Origin: Gymnopus androsaceus JB14
Lineage: Eukaryota; Basidiomycota; Agaricomycetes; Agaricales; Omphalotaceae
Length of the DNA stretch: 64,000 nucleotides
Assembly: GCA_009733575.1 (NCBI GenBank)
Contig: ML769643.1
Coordinates: 31,959 to 95,958 of the forward strand
Direction: 5' to 3'
Below the pieces are notes generated by a model. The model saw only the letters and a list, made by a program, of their open reading frames with translations. It was not told where the DNA came from and did not search any database. Shown here piece after piece: positions 22,440 to 33,778 of this stretch; position 1 is the stretch's first letter, and every line of letters starts with the position of its first letter. The position numbers and the translations under genes are program-made.

Positions 22440-22565
22440 TCTGTGCACAGTGACGCGTCCTCGAGTCCGTGTAAGAATGCGAAATCTTCATCGAATTAGA
22501 TCAGTGGACCTTCGCAATAGCCAAAATCGACTTCATCCAATAATTAAAGCACAATATCAAAGGCA
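22440..22565 (+). pseudogene. SDR promoter and start-codon relic
   Basis: The sequence is colinear with the SDR-1 promoter through CTTCGCAATAGCC and CCAATAATTAAAGCACAAT. The start codon is changed to ATA and the 5.46-kb CATCAG element is inserted a few bases later. At 34975-35150 the same relic is uninterrupted. Confidence 0.75.
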
Positions 22566-23642
22566 CATCAGGAAAAGCTTAATATGCAAACTTGTGATAA
22601 CTTTGCATAAAATTGTACATTTTGTATCAAAATAGCATATATAAGACAATTTAAGACAGAATGTCATAAATTATGCAATTTAATGCATTCAGTGCAAATT
22701 TAGAGCATCTTTTATGCAAATCTCTACATTTTCCAAGCTCCATTAGGATATGAATTCTGTGTCACTGGAGCCTCAAGTGGCATAAAGTTCATTCTCAAGC
22801 TGTTATCTTACATGCCAAGACATTCAGAGTGAGAGCAAAGTAACTTATTTCGCTAACTTATTTAACTTATTTCAATTCAATCAAGTTAACTTATTTTTTC
22901 CCACGCTTATGAACTTTACTTCGTGAACGTCGATTTACTTGGTGAATCTATTACGGCATATTTAACACTAACTTCGTAAATCAATGTCCTGTATGCTGTC
23001 CCATTGCTTGCTATTGCTGTCAATGTTCTTAAGAGCACCCAAATAGACATGCTATGACTGTTCACTGTATCTTTGAAGCTCGCACCTGGTATAATCAGCA
23101 TGCTATTGATTGCTTACTTGATGAACGTATTACGGTATATTTATCTCGCCGTTGTTGTATCAGACTAATTCAAACATCTTCTACGTTGCTGCTCACTGTT
23201 GTTTTTGTGCTATGTGAATGAATTTATCTGCAAATCATGGCCTGTGCACTTCCATTATAAGTTGTTACAGACATTAGTGTAGTCTCGAGTCTGTTGTTAA
23301 TACATATTATGGTACAAATTCACCACTGTTTTAGCTATATCACTTGGCCATTGCTAAGCTAACAAATTTTTCCATTAGTGAGTGGTCCTCACTGCAGCTA
23401 ATTAAATTTAAAATGAGTGATAAGTGCAAGTGTAATACATCTCCCATCACTCTGAGCACAATATACTTAATACTTACACACTAGATGTTCACTTTTCTGT
23501 TTGTTGCATAATATTTTTGAGTACTTCAATCAGTATTAGATGTATTGATGTTGCTTATGATAAAAAAGACTTATATATCAGTATTACTAGTGAATACCAG
23601 AGTATGTACAGTATCACTATGTCAGCTCATCCTGAGGTTATC

Positions 23643-24121
23643 TTAGGCTCTACTTTTACCTCTTATGCGACTGGGGGCAGCTCTTCCTTTTCCCCTGCCC
23701 CTTCCTTTACCTCTACTTCTACTATTACTATCCCCCGGACCCAAATTTTTATCTTCTAGGCTTTCCACAATTTCCATAGCTTCCTCTGATACTCCTGCAT
23801 GTCGAAATCTTTTCATGTTCTGCACAAAATCTGGATCATCCCAAGAGTCTGCCCTTTCTCGCTTCTTCTTTTCTGGATTGCTACAAAACTTATTGGCCTC
23901 AGGATTTTTTCGGAGATTGTAGGGCTTCGAAGGAGTGGAATCCACCTGCATATAATCAAGTGCTCTTGACTTCACTGGTATGGGAGGAGGATATTTAGGC
24001 TCAGATTATTTAATCTGTACTTGAGGTATGGCCAACATTTCATTTAACAGATCTATACCAAGCATGTTCACTTCTTCAGTTGATGCCACCTCCCAGTTGT
24101 ATGTTGTTCCATTGACATTGT
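23643..24121 (-). CDS. Unrecognised basic-tailed protein in the 5.46-kb element
   Basis: About 155 residues are readable on the minus strand with one in-frame stop near 24009. The downstream 110 residues form an open frame: a proline- and lysine-rich start, a central acidic/basic helix-like region (DPDFVQNMKRFRHAG), and a C-terminal tail of Gly-Arg-Lys repeats such as GKGRGRGKGR, as found in nucleic-acid-binding proteins. I recognise no family. Its place inside the TIRs suggests an element protein or gag-like remnant. The stop and lack of a clear start argue that it is decayed. Confidence 0.35.
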
Positions 24122-25762
24122 GAGCTGTAATGACTCAATCCCCACATGAAACAAGGAAGATTGCTTATAGTTGTGCTCAGTAATCAATTTTGTATGGCCA
24201 TGTTATGGTCATACAGTGTATGGTGCTGGATGTATGAAGTTAAGAAGTTTAAAACTATCAACTGCAAGTCAGTATTGTCTTAAAGATGTTCAAATGACTT
24301 TACTTACTTATACCTTTGCTTGAGCTCATGACCTGAACCATGCATTGCAAGGCCAAGGTAGAGTAGAGGATAGAGGCTCAGGCTTCCTTATAGGATGTCC
24401 GAGTCAAGTCCGAGTTGCATTTTTCGATGAAATTTGAGATGGGAGTTTTTACAATTTAGGCTCAGATACCTCATAATTTATAGAGGAAAAAGTTGGCAAG
24501 AAAATGTGTAGAAGTGTCTAATTTTGACTACTCACACTTACACTGCATGCACTTCCATATATGGCCGTCTTCTTACCATGAATACAGCCTATTTTCATAA
24601 CACCGACTGTACCATACAGAGAGGTGTCCAGCAATTGACAGTACGGCGTCATAGCCGTAAAAACCATCTGTATATACCGTATATAATGGTTCCGGTGCAG
24701 AGCCCTACTAGTTACATCCCTAATCACAATTGGCTTTGTTTACATCTTTGTATAGACTTTTGGAGTCAACTTACTGACTGATATTGGTCTGATATGTAAG
24801 AATTTCATCTTTCTGACCTCCTCCCACTCGTTCCTGTCCGCTCCGCACGCATGTACAAGTCTCGGAGTCTCGCAATCGACTTTAAGGAGTCTCAGGAATT
24901 ACTAATTCACGCATATACACTAGTTTTATATTTAATTCCCAGATTAACTGCTGCTTCGGATTGACTTACTTACTACTACTCCTTTAGTTAGACCCTAATG
25001 GTTCTGTCCATTACACTTATGTAGTGCCTGAAAATATTTCAAGTAACCTGGACATTGTGGTCTTTTGGCCCAGTTGGTGAGCAGATTGACTGTAGGCAGC
25101 CCCTTTAGAATAACACCAGTCCATGCATATTCACCTGCTGAAAAAAGCGAGGGATTGAGGAGGTTTAGACAACCGGTGTACATTGATACAATGACTCCCA
25201 TCTTATAGAGACTTATTCCAGGCTAAAGTTTGTTGAGAGTTCACAAGGCATTGGTAAAAACTTGTTTCAGGAGTGCACCGGTGCATATAGCTTTCAAATA
25301 GATTGTGAGTATGCCCAAGAAATAGCACAGGAACATTACATAGCGTAGAGCAGAGAGAACAGATGATAGAGAAAACACTGTGGCATCAGCAAGGCATTTG
25401 TGACAGTTGGTTATGAATGAGTCAGTTGTAGCGACAGAAAAAGTTGCAGAAAATGGTGGTACGGTCATTAATCGAACCTTTATTACCATAGAGCATTCAA
25501 GTTATACAATGATAGATGGAGTAAAGTTGCGAATATGGGTAAATACGTTTGCATATAACAACTCATAATCGAGGTAAATGAACCTAATGTGACGGTTCTG
25601 TGATGAGCACCGAGGGGCACAAACAAGTCGCAGCTGGTATAGTCCAATTGCATGAGACTCTGAGATACTCAATTGGCCTCGATACTGCTTCAAACCTCTC
25701 AAAAGTACAAATTATTTCACCATAAGTTACGATAAGTACGATAAGTTAGCTTGTCAAAATTT
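24122..25762. other. Interior of the 5.46-kb element, no recognised gene
   Basis: The open frames here are short and mutually overlapping, and none has a motif I can name. The stretch is AT-rich. Confidence 0.3.
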
Positions 25763-26425
25763 CAAACTCCGCTAACTTATTTACTTGTGCCGAGATTTGC
25801 CGTTAAATTTACATTTATAACGACAATATAAATACCATTTGCGCTACTTGTGGAGCGTAAATATGGACGTTGTTGACAGCAAATGGATTCTATAGCTCAT
25901 ATACACTCATTCATATAGATAACATGCATATATGCATGTTTTTTTTAGCAACATTTGAGTCGGAATAGGTCAATATTAAGCAGCATACTGCTTGTACCAA
26001 TTGCACAACCTTCCTCGGATGACCCAATACAAGCTGTAGGAGCATAATTCACATTAATTAGAGGCTCAATAACCTTGAGAAGTGTCCAGGATGGGGGTGG
26101 AACTATGAAAACAGTAGTTATACATATTTTATAAGGTAGCTATAGTGTTGGGCAGAGTGTACAGAGCTCTATGAGCCTTCCAATACACTTAGGTCGTTGA
26201 TACCTAGCTTGTGGCACACGATAAGTAAAATAAGTTAGCATAAGTAAGAATAAGTTAGATAAGTTAAATTGTCACGACAAGTTAACTTAAGTTAACTTAT
26301 TCATTTAAGTTAACTTAAGTTAACTTATTCATTTAAGTTAACTTAAGTTAACTTATTCATTTAAGTTAACTTCAAGTTAACTTATGTATTGATAAGTAAG
26401 CAATAAGTTAGCGGAGTTTGAATCT
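25763..26425. mobile_element. Nested inverted-repeat element
   Basis: TTCAAACTCCGCTAACTTAT at about 25766-25786 is matched by its complement near 26399-26421. Additional ATAAGTTAG/CTAACTTAT motifs lie outside and inside. The element is roughly 660 bp, non-coding, inside the 5.46-kb element. No target duplication was resolved. Confidence 0.5.
26281..26384. repeat. 28-bp tandem repeat, 3.7 copies
   Basis: The unit begins with the palindrome GTTAACTTAAGTTAAC and ends TTATTCATTTAA. Copies start at 26281, 26309, 26337 and 26365 (partial). Confidence 0.95.
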
Positions 26426-27070
26426 ATAAGTTAGTTTGGTAGCCATCAGAGATTTAACTTCAATGCAATGTGTTAAGTTGCTCTAAGTTGGTAAAATTTG
26501 CATAATTTTGCCCACTTTGAGCAAAGTCACTAGAGGTTATGTATTGGCACATTAGCATTTGGCCCACCCTCAACTACACTTGTATCTCCTCCCCTCTGCA
26601 AACCTCCCAATCCTCTCCCAACACTGGCAGAGTCAGACTTCAACTTCAGTTACTCGCAACTTTTGCGCAACTTGTTCATTTTACAAAACAACTCTATACT
26701 GGATGGCCACTGAAGTGCAGCTATCATGGGCTCTTTCATACGAAAATTTTGGTCACCAAGCGAGGCAAGACACTACTACTCGGGCTACTCAGACATTGTT
26801 TAAGTAAATCAATTGTGTCATGTCATTCCGGCGTGAAGCCGGAACCTGCCCTAAATCAATGTCATCACATCACGTTGCCATGCTGTCAAGTTGAATTTCG
26901 TTGTTGATCGACTTTCTTCCTCAACCACCATCTCCCTCTTCTCTCCCTCTTCTTTCCCTCCCTCAATAATGAGCCTAAATCCCTCGCATAACTATCCATA
27001 TCCATCATTATCTCGAGTGCTTACTGCATTTTGACATGACCTAAATTCAAATACATCTTAGCTACTGGAT

Positions 27071-27665
27071 GTGAACAGCTCGATGGTGGAAGATATTGTC
27101 AAAATTGCTGTGGTATGCCCTGGAATATCTTTCTTTGCACTGTTAAGCACTAATACATCTCTTTTCAACAGCTACATATGGCCGATTTCTTTAAGCTTGA
27201 CTCTGACGAGCTTGGGCTCAGAGAAAATTGAAACCGAACTTCGGAGCATCCACAAAGCTTCAATTCGTTTCACTGACCCATGTTGGCTACTCAAAGAGGC
27301 TACCGGCAGCACTGTCGCATGTATTTGAAGATGTCCAGCTTTTTGAGGGATGGTACATCAACGCTTCCAGTATTCTTCAAGTTGAGTCTCATACTGTTCT
27401 CATAGCATTGGACGAAGATGCTATCTATGCAGGTTTTCATTCTTTTTTTCCTTCGACGCTTAAGCTGATGCTGCCTCACCATAGCGCACTGGGACATGTG
27501 GTAGCTATTCCTTTTTCCCCTGCGCTTCCCACTGCTTCATTGTACGCTTACCTATTTATGCCTCTCGTCGCTCTATCCTCTGCTACATTCTCATCCATTG
27601 CTGAGTACTTAATGTGTTATTCTGTATCCATGCGCTCTGTCATTGTTTGTCGCATCCTTACTTAG
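27071..27665 (+). pseudogene. Gene-like segment with intron, unrecognised
   Basis: A short exon-like stretch MVEDIVKIAV is followed by a GT-AG interval (about 27113-27169) and then ADFFKLDSDELGLREN. Further on, another frame (27228-27665) reads ALSHVFEDVQLFEGWYINASS and VLIALDEDAIYAG before a possible donor. Residue composition looks protein-like, but stops and frame changes break it. It may be a host gene fragment carried inside the 5.46-kb element or a transposase remnant. I do not recognise it. Confidence 0.3.
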
Positions 27666-28025
27666 CTATACATATTTGCCATTGTCATGTTACTTATGTA
27701 CATTGACCTGTCGTATTAACCTCATTCACATTGCTTTCAGTATTACTAAATATAACATTCATTTGTATTTATTGTTGCTTTGTGAGTTCTTTGGGGTAAG
27801 TATGTGTCAATGCAATTATCGTTATTAAGCATCGTTGATATGAGTGAATACTAATGCATAAAACAGTATAATAATGAATAAAATGTGAACATTTTGCAGT
27901 TTTTATCAAGGGACTTGTCAAATCGACGAATCTTTGAATAATCTGCATAATCGAGTCATTTTTGCCAACTTTTGCACATTTTCACACATTTTATACATTT
28001 TTTGCATATAAAGGTTTTCCTGATG

Positions 28026-29312
28026 CAGTCGACCTCAAAGACCTTCCTGTGACTGCTCGAATTGTATATGAATCTGAAATCAACTGGTGAGCATCGATTC
28101 ACCTGAACTTGAAAAAACCATTTTTGCCTGAAATTGCTAGATCTGCCAAAGTATCTGCTACTCGAGTGTCCCACAGAGAGTTGCTTGAAGCTTTCGTTGA
28201 CGTCGTCGCGTTTGTCACTTGAATATTCTCCTGGGAGATCATCGGTATCTGGAATCGGCGAAGTAGACACCTGCCGCGATGAATCCGGATGAGAACCGGC
28301 TAGGGCATCCACCGTAACCGTCTGTGACGGTCGACGGGACGGTATTGGGACCGTAACCGTCTGTGACAGTCGACGGGACGGTATTGGGACCGTGCCCGTC
28401 CCGTCTTGGATTTTCTGGGACTGGAATTTGCCATCCCGTTTTGCCCGTTACGGTCGTAATTACGGGTGTTAGAAAATATCAGTACGGAATAGGTTTTTTT
28501 GTAAAAATTTTGCATGGAACTCACACATGAGGGTCTATTGTACTATATCATTGCATAAAATAAGTTTCTTATTTACAAAAGGGCTTGCTCTTAGTAGTTT
28601 GAAATCCTCCAGAGGCGTGTGAAAATATTCCGGGATCACCTCCTGAGTGTAAAATAAGTGTTTAATGACCATTTGCAGATTTCTGCAGCACGTTGAAAGG
28701 GTGTATGCACATCTATTCAGCTCAAAATACCCCCAGGTAAGTCATTGCATCAAATATTTGACCTTCAAAGCCATTAAAGGCGTGGGAAAACGTATACCGT
28801 ATACGGGACGGTTACGGGGGCTACCGTACCGTTTCTGAATTTTTTATTACGGTTACGCCTGTATTTTCGACGGCCATAGCCATTTAAAGGACGGTGACAT
28901 GCCCTAGAACCGGCACCTATTGTGGAGGTTTGTGAACTCGCCAAAATTTCTTCAATAGATCGTGCATATTTCGCAAGGGAAATGATAATGTCTCTGACGG
29001 TAGCGGAATCTGGGGGTGGGATATAGGAGTCCGGAGAGGAAAGAACTTGTGTTATCAATGTCTTCGCCATAGAGACAAAGTCGTCAGTAGACTGGTACAT
29101 AGCTATTTTGGGCTTGCGTTTCTACTGAACGATGAGCATGTCATGCAAAGAATTGAGCAGAAAAATACCTTTCTTTTACAGGTGAATGTACACTGCATCC
29201 CTGTGTCAATACACTTGGAGCATGGCTTCCCTGCCCCGGAATCATCAGTATCGCCTACCACGAATGAGTGCAGGTTGTATAAATTTCCTTGAAGGCTCAC
29301 ATTTAACTGCAA
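28026..29312 (-). pseudogene. Gene G copy 1, with half Zn2Cys6-like motif
   Basis: Read on the minus strand: LQGNLYNLHSFVVGDTDDSGAGKPCSKCIDTGMQCTFT, a probable intron, then MYQSTDDFVSMAKTLITQVLSSPDSY and PPPDSATVRDIIISLAKYARSIEEILA. After a hAT insertion it continues HPDSSRQVSTSPIPDTDD. C-x2-C-x6-C near the start resembles the second half of a fungal Zn2Cys6 DNA-binding cluster, but the first three cysteines are not visible, so a regulator role is only a suggestion. Copies 2 and 3 (35099-36870, 57720-58620) have the same order. The 3' end here is fused to the SDR start relic. Confidence 0.5.
28301..28906. mobile_element. hAT-like element L1 in gene G
   Basis: A 606-bp element with ends TAGGGCAT(G)CCACCGTAAC and GTGACATGCCCTA. 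The 8-bp target duplication GAACCGGC is perfect (28293-28300 and 28907-28914). Gene G copy 3 has GAACCGGC once (complement at about 58378), giving the empty site. The interior is rich in GACGGGACGGT/ACCGTAACCGT repeats. No transposase. Confidence 0.92.
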
Positions 29313-29375
29313 GGACCAATCAGCATAATGAAATGAGGCTTGAAATTAGCTCACTCTTTCAGGATCTGGGACATG

Positions 29376-30183
29376 CATCAGCAAAACCTGGGTGGTCTCC
29401 AGAGATCTCCAGAGAGCTCCAGAGCACCCATAGCTTCTGGATCAGCTGTAGCAAGGATAGTAATTCCAGGAAGCTCTGGAGGACTATTGAGTTCTCTGGA
29501 GCTCTCTGGAGACCACCCATCATTTGACGATTCAGGTTACCGAGCTCCATTCAATTGAGAATTTACATATCAAATTTTCACATGCAATAATTATAATTAT
29601 AAAGCATTTTATTGTTATTATACACTTCTGAATTACAGGCATTGGACAAGGTACTACTACTACATAGTACTATGTAATAAACTTATACTATTCCCGTTCG
29701 CCGAGCCATCCTCTGGCCTAAATCCATTAGTCATTTCTAAAAACATCAGTCACTGATTGATGCCGAAAGGGGATATTGACTTACAGTGAGAGGAAAGAAA
29801 GTGAAACCGAGTTGTGACAATGGAGGGAAGGAAGAAAAAAAAAAAAAGCACAAGTCAACGTTCAACTTTGAGCTGAACGGCGACACCTTTATACGATGTC
29901 CTGACAGTTTACAGCATCGGGTGACCGTTCTGTCAGTTATGTGATGTAAAAGGAAGGGCCTGGCAACCGTTTCCTTTTATGTCACTTAACTGACATTCAA
30001 GTCTGACAGCTCGCTCTCCAGAGCTCTCCAGAGCGCAATTCAATGCTCTGAGTGCTCCAGCGAATATCCAGGTTTGGCTGATGGCAGCTTCAGAGCAGCC
30101 GGAGCAGCCAGAGGTCTCCAGAGGTCTCCAGAGCTCAATTCAATGCTCTGAGAGCTCCAGCAAACAACCAGGTTTTGCTGATG
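29376..30183. mobile_element. CATCAG-family element 4
   Basis: An 808-bp element with ends CATCAGCAAAACCTGGGTGG and CCAGGTTTTGCTGATG, flanked by TG on both sides. The paralogous sequence at 36930 (GGGACATGTCTC) is an empty site with a single TG. A second inward-facing end-like sequence at about 30069-30082 (CCAGGTTTGGCTGATG) suggests a partial duplication of the right end. CTCCAGAG subterminal repeats and a CTGACAGCTC motif are present. Confidence 0.92.
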
Positions 30184-30185
30184 TG

Positions 30186-30388
30186 TCTGAGGCAGGCAAT
30201 GGAACGAGTTTAAAATACACCATACCAACACCTGGAATGTATCTCATTGTGAATCAGACAGGTGATTGAAAGTCTTCAAGCCATACCCATCGCAGGCTTG
30301 AGTTCTACATGAGTTCTTCGAGGTTTCGTCTGGCATTGTTGAATCATAAAGTTCAGAATGGCAATTAGCACTGGAACAAGTCAAAATC
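30186..30388 (+). repeat. Segment C, partial copy D
   Basis: This is the start of segment C (AATACACCATACCAACACC and CAGGCTTGAGTTCTACATG), broken at 30388 where a CAAGGGG terminus begins. Copies A, B and C continue past this point. Confidence 0.8.
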
Positions 30389-30825
30389 CAAGGGGTGTTC
30401 AAAAAAATAAGTGCTGACATGACCTTGGGGGGGGGGGGGTCTGAGAAGTCCTTATGGCCGAAAAATTTTTCATACTATTGAGTGGGGGTCGGCAGAGCCT
30501 ATGGAAAAAACGGCGGGCGCTTAGCCGTGGGAACCGCGCCAAACCGCTTTTTGCGATGTTCCTCCTTGTACCACATGAACGAGGACGCAAATCATTTAGA
30601 TTTAGGTGTACAATATGTTCGTAAATATGATATCTAAGTGGTCACAAAATCTTATAGAGTTTCAATATCATCAAGTACCAATACAAGGCAAATACTGCAT
30701 TTTCGGTACATACAGGCAAGTTTACACGGCGAGAACATCGAAAACAAGGTAACGTAGCTGAAGTGATGATACAGAAAGTTAGTTATAGCTATCTCCGAGT
30801 AGTAAAAATACATTCAATTCAAATC

Positions 30826-33720
30826 CATCATGTCTTCGTCCATTTCATCATCAATATCCATGTCCATGGAATCCTGCAGCCGTTTAGCCATTGCTTCAAC
30901 GGGTCCTAGCGTAGTTTCAGGTGTAGTAGAGATGGATCCTGGCGAGCTAAAAAAGAATGAAAAGTGAGAGCAATAGAAGAGCAGAGTACTTACATACGAG
31001 CTGCTGCTGCAAGTACAGTAGCCAGCCAATTTTCCTTCTTCTTCATGGAAGATTGAGTTACGTTTGCCAGTATGGGATCCATTAGAACAGATTTGTACAC
31101 CTTAAATTGGTCGGTAAGTTCTTTGATAGTCATGTTCAGAATTTTTGTGCGATCCGTTTCAGCGCCGAGAGCATTCAAACGTTCTGCTTCGTTGGATTTC
31201 TTTTGGATGAGATTGGCCTGTTTGATTTGAGCGGAGTCCGCACGTTCTTTTTGAAGTCTGAGGTATTCCTCCCGAAACTTTCTCGCTTTCCCGCTTGCAT
31301 CCTCTGCCCGAGCTAGTCGCATCACATGTAACTGGTCATCAAACGTGCAAAGTTTTGATATGAAAGATTCCGTATTATTTCGCGTTGCTCGTGCCTGTGC
31401 AGAAAACATATAAGCATCACTGCTAGGGTTGAAGCGAATGTAGACCCGGGTAGAGCCAAGCGGTCCTTCATTCGCATCATTAGTCATAGGAATCTCCCCA
31501 AGGCGAGTGAGCATCTCTGGAGAAAGAGATGATATGGTGGTAGGATCACTTGGATCATCACGATACTCAGGTGTGAAGATGGACCAACCACGAGTAGCAC
31601 CACGGAACATTGCAGAAATCATCAGATTGAGGTTTGGGAGGTCATCAGAGAGTAATTTGAGAGCGGGAATGATGGTTTTGTCAATAAAAGGCTTTCCATC
31701 TAGGGTCAACTCGCTCTGAGGGGTGTTGGGATGAAAGATTTTTTCAGGATGAAGGGCGAGATTCTCGCAGAAGGCAGGGATTCAACGATGGAGAGCAATC
31801 ATCTCCGGGCTCAGCGCATTTACAAACTGTTCACCTTCTGGCGGAGTACGAACTTCAGCCATATATGGCCATGAACAACAAAGGCCTTCCAATGCCATTG
31901 CACCTAGCTCGCAGAGAGTATCTGCATCTTGTAGTCCCTTCAATGCATTTCCTTCAAGGTGATTAGTGCCAGATTTCATTTTCCCATCACAGATCTCCTC
32001 GATTAGTTCTTGGTAGTCATCTCGAAAGACAACTAGCTCAGCAGCAGCATATGAGTGGGACTGATATCGAGTATTTGAGACATCTGGGAATCGCTTCGAG
32101 CTGTCGGTAGGATTAAGACCATATCGCTCCTGTTTGCGTGCCTGCATGAACATTTCGTGTTTCTTCTGGTACCCAGTTTCGTGATTTTTGTGCCGGAAGA
32201 GTGCACCAGCAAGCTCGGTGAGTTTAGTACCACCGCGTGGAGAGGAAGCAACACAGCATGCGAGAGCTTCAGTATCAGTATTATCAGTAGCAATTTGAAT
32301 AGCCACATCAGTCGCCTTGTTTGCAAGATTGCATGGACCTTTCAGTTCTTCCCGTTTCCACGTCTCACGCATTTCAACGACCCCATAGTGGAATGCATTA
32401 AGCGACTTGTGCCCACCGCATCCAACAAAGAAGAAGAGACGGAGGAGCCTGGCCTCAGACTCGGGAAGCATGTCCAGTGCCTCTTTCCCAATACGCTGCT
32501 CAAGAAGATCAAGAGTGATTTGACCACGGTCAGACTCGGAGCTATGGGTATAATGTCAATCCAATGAAAGTATATTTGTGAGAAAATACTCACATTTCAG
32601 TAATAGATTTGAATTTCTTCCCTGCAGCTTTGAGAATATCCGCATCACTAATCTTTTCCGATTCCCGCAGAATGTCATCAACAGTCATCGTGCTCATCTT
32701 CTCCTTTGCAAGGTCACGGTTAACGACTCGTTCCTTCCTCTCCTTCGAGAGCCTAAACTTCTTCTTCCCATCTTTTGCATGATCCATGTGCTGGAAACCC
32801 TGCTTTCGAAAGTAGTCATCTGCATCCATTTCTCTGCCCATCACGACTTGCTAACGGACTGTTGGAATAGGTGTTCGCAAATCCGTTCACCAAGCTCCAC
32901 CGATCCTTCAAATTGACGTTGAGCAGTGTGGTCAAGTGCAGGGGCAACATCAGCAAAACGCGTCACAGGTTTCCAAGTCGATTGATCTGTATCATCAACA
33001 CCAGGTTCATACGATGGGACGGAGACTGTAATCGAACGAGATTCCTGCGTAACACCTCTAACCGTCGTTCCATCACTGCCTTCACCAAAGGATGGCGCCG
33101 TTCTTGATCTCGCGTCCGAGCTGCATCAAACCATAGATCCCCCCTTCCCTGACACAACGACCACCAGTACGCATGCTCATGACACGCTTGACGCGTATCC
33201 CAAACGCTGCAGCACACGATTTGACAGCAAGATCGTGGTTACGACACCCAGCCCTTTTCAGGTCACGAAAGAGTTTACGAGCAGAGGCTTTGTATATGCC
33301 TTTTTCGGTAGGATCCCAGACCGAAAGTTTCTTTAACTCCATGCGACTAGTAGCAAGGGAGCTCTTCGAGCGCTCAACCTGCTTTTCGAGAGCATAGATC
33401 GTTTTACGAAGTGAAGAAATTTGTTCGCGAAGAGTAGAGACTGTAGCGGAAGACACGGAAAGTTTTTCTTCGAGTTTTCGTGACTGCAAGACAGAGCTTC
33501 GAGTTTTCGGGTTCAAGTACGGAAATGACGCGTGAGTTTCTTCAAGAGTGACCTGTAATCCCTCGATTTCCTTCAGATACTTCTTCTTTTGTCTTCTAGC
33601 TTTCCCTTTGCANNNNNNNNNNNNNNNNNNNNNNNNNTTTCTATACACACTATACTCCCACTCCGATGGCCTCGTGATACCTCCACCTTCCTTGGCCGTC
33701 CGCGGATACTTCCCACGCAT
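30826..33720 (-). pseudogene. Orphan multidomain protein, mushroom repeat family
   Basis: Pieces in one order on the minus strand. First is a coiled-coil N-terminus (33720-33082; residues ending NHDLAVKSCAAAFGIRVKRV and CVREGGIYGLMQLG), then after a frame change GSDGTTVRGVTQESRSITVSVPSY. A piece with DADDYFRKQG (32844-32590) is followed by an intron near 32540-32590, and GCGGHKSLNAFHYG with DVSNTRYQSHSYAAAELVVF (32471-31782). After an in-frame TGA come SELTLDGKPFID, LPNLNLMISAMF and a Lys/Glu-rich coiled coil (31709-30826). From memory this belongs to a large family of unannotated proteins multicopy in Agaricomycete genomes; function unknown. The Asp of GDGTT, Asp of DVSNTRY and Glu of AAAE could be an acidic triad, but that is speculation. 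Confidence 0.7.
33613..33637. other. Assembly gap (25 N)
   Basis: Twenty-five undetermined bases lie inside the N-terminal part of the orphan ORF. Sequence continuity and the junction at 33778 should be treated with caution. Confidence 1.
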
Positions 33721-33778
33721 TTATTACCATTTGGTCATACGATCCACATATGAATTATAGCGGAGCGCCGTCTTTCCA

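Larger units (their letters stand above)
22566..28025. mobile_element. 5.46-kb CATCAGG-ended TIR element
   Basis: TIRs are CATCAGGAAAAGCTTAATAT and, inverted, CATCAGGAAAACCTTTATAT, continuing into GCAAA. CA flanks both sides and the empty site at 35099-35115 contains CA once, so the target duplication is 2 bp. Terminal hexamer and TSD length match the short CATCAG elements. TTTGCATA-type motifs are dense near both ends. Recognisable transposase domains are absent; the interior has a basic-tailed frame (23643-24121), nested repeats (25763-26425) and an intron-like segment (27071-27665). It may be a large non-autonomous relative or a decayed autonomous element. Confidence 0.85.
30389..33778 (-). 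mobile_element. Possible large CAAGGGG element, right end missing
   Basis: At 30389 segment C is interrupted by CAAGGGGTGTTCAAAAAAAT, the terminus type shared by at least six smaller elements with 8-bp TSDs in this window. The first 430 bases are non-coding, then a long orphan ORF follows on the minus strand. An opposite terminus and a second copy of the expected target TCAAAATC are not seen. The block stops at 33778, joined to a DOHH fragment with the shared bases CGGAAAATCCTG, and a 25-base assembly gap lies near that side. Confidence 0.5.

Noticed and set aside
30420..30440. Poly-G run as a quadruplex regulatory site
   Set aside because: A single homopolymer next to a transposon end; no further G-tracts in register and possible sequencing error.
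32946..32963. CATCAGCAAAAC sequence inside the orphan ORF
   Set aside because: It continues GCGTC and not CTGG, has no partner end, and is explained by the coding sequence.
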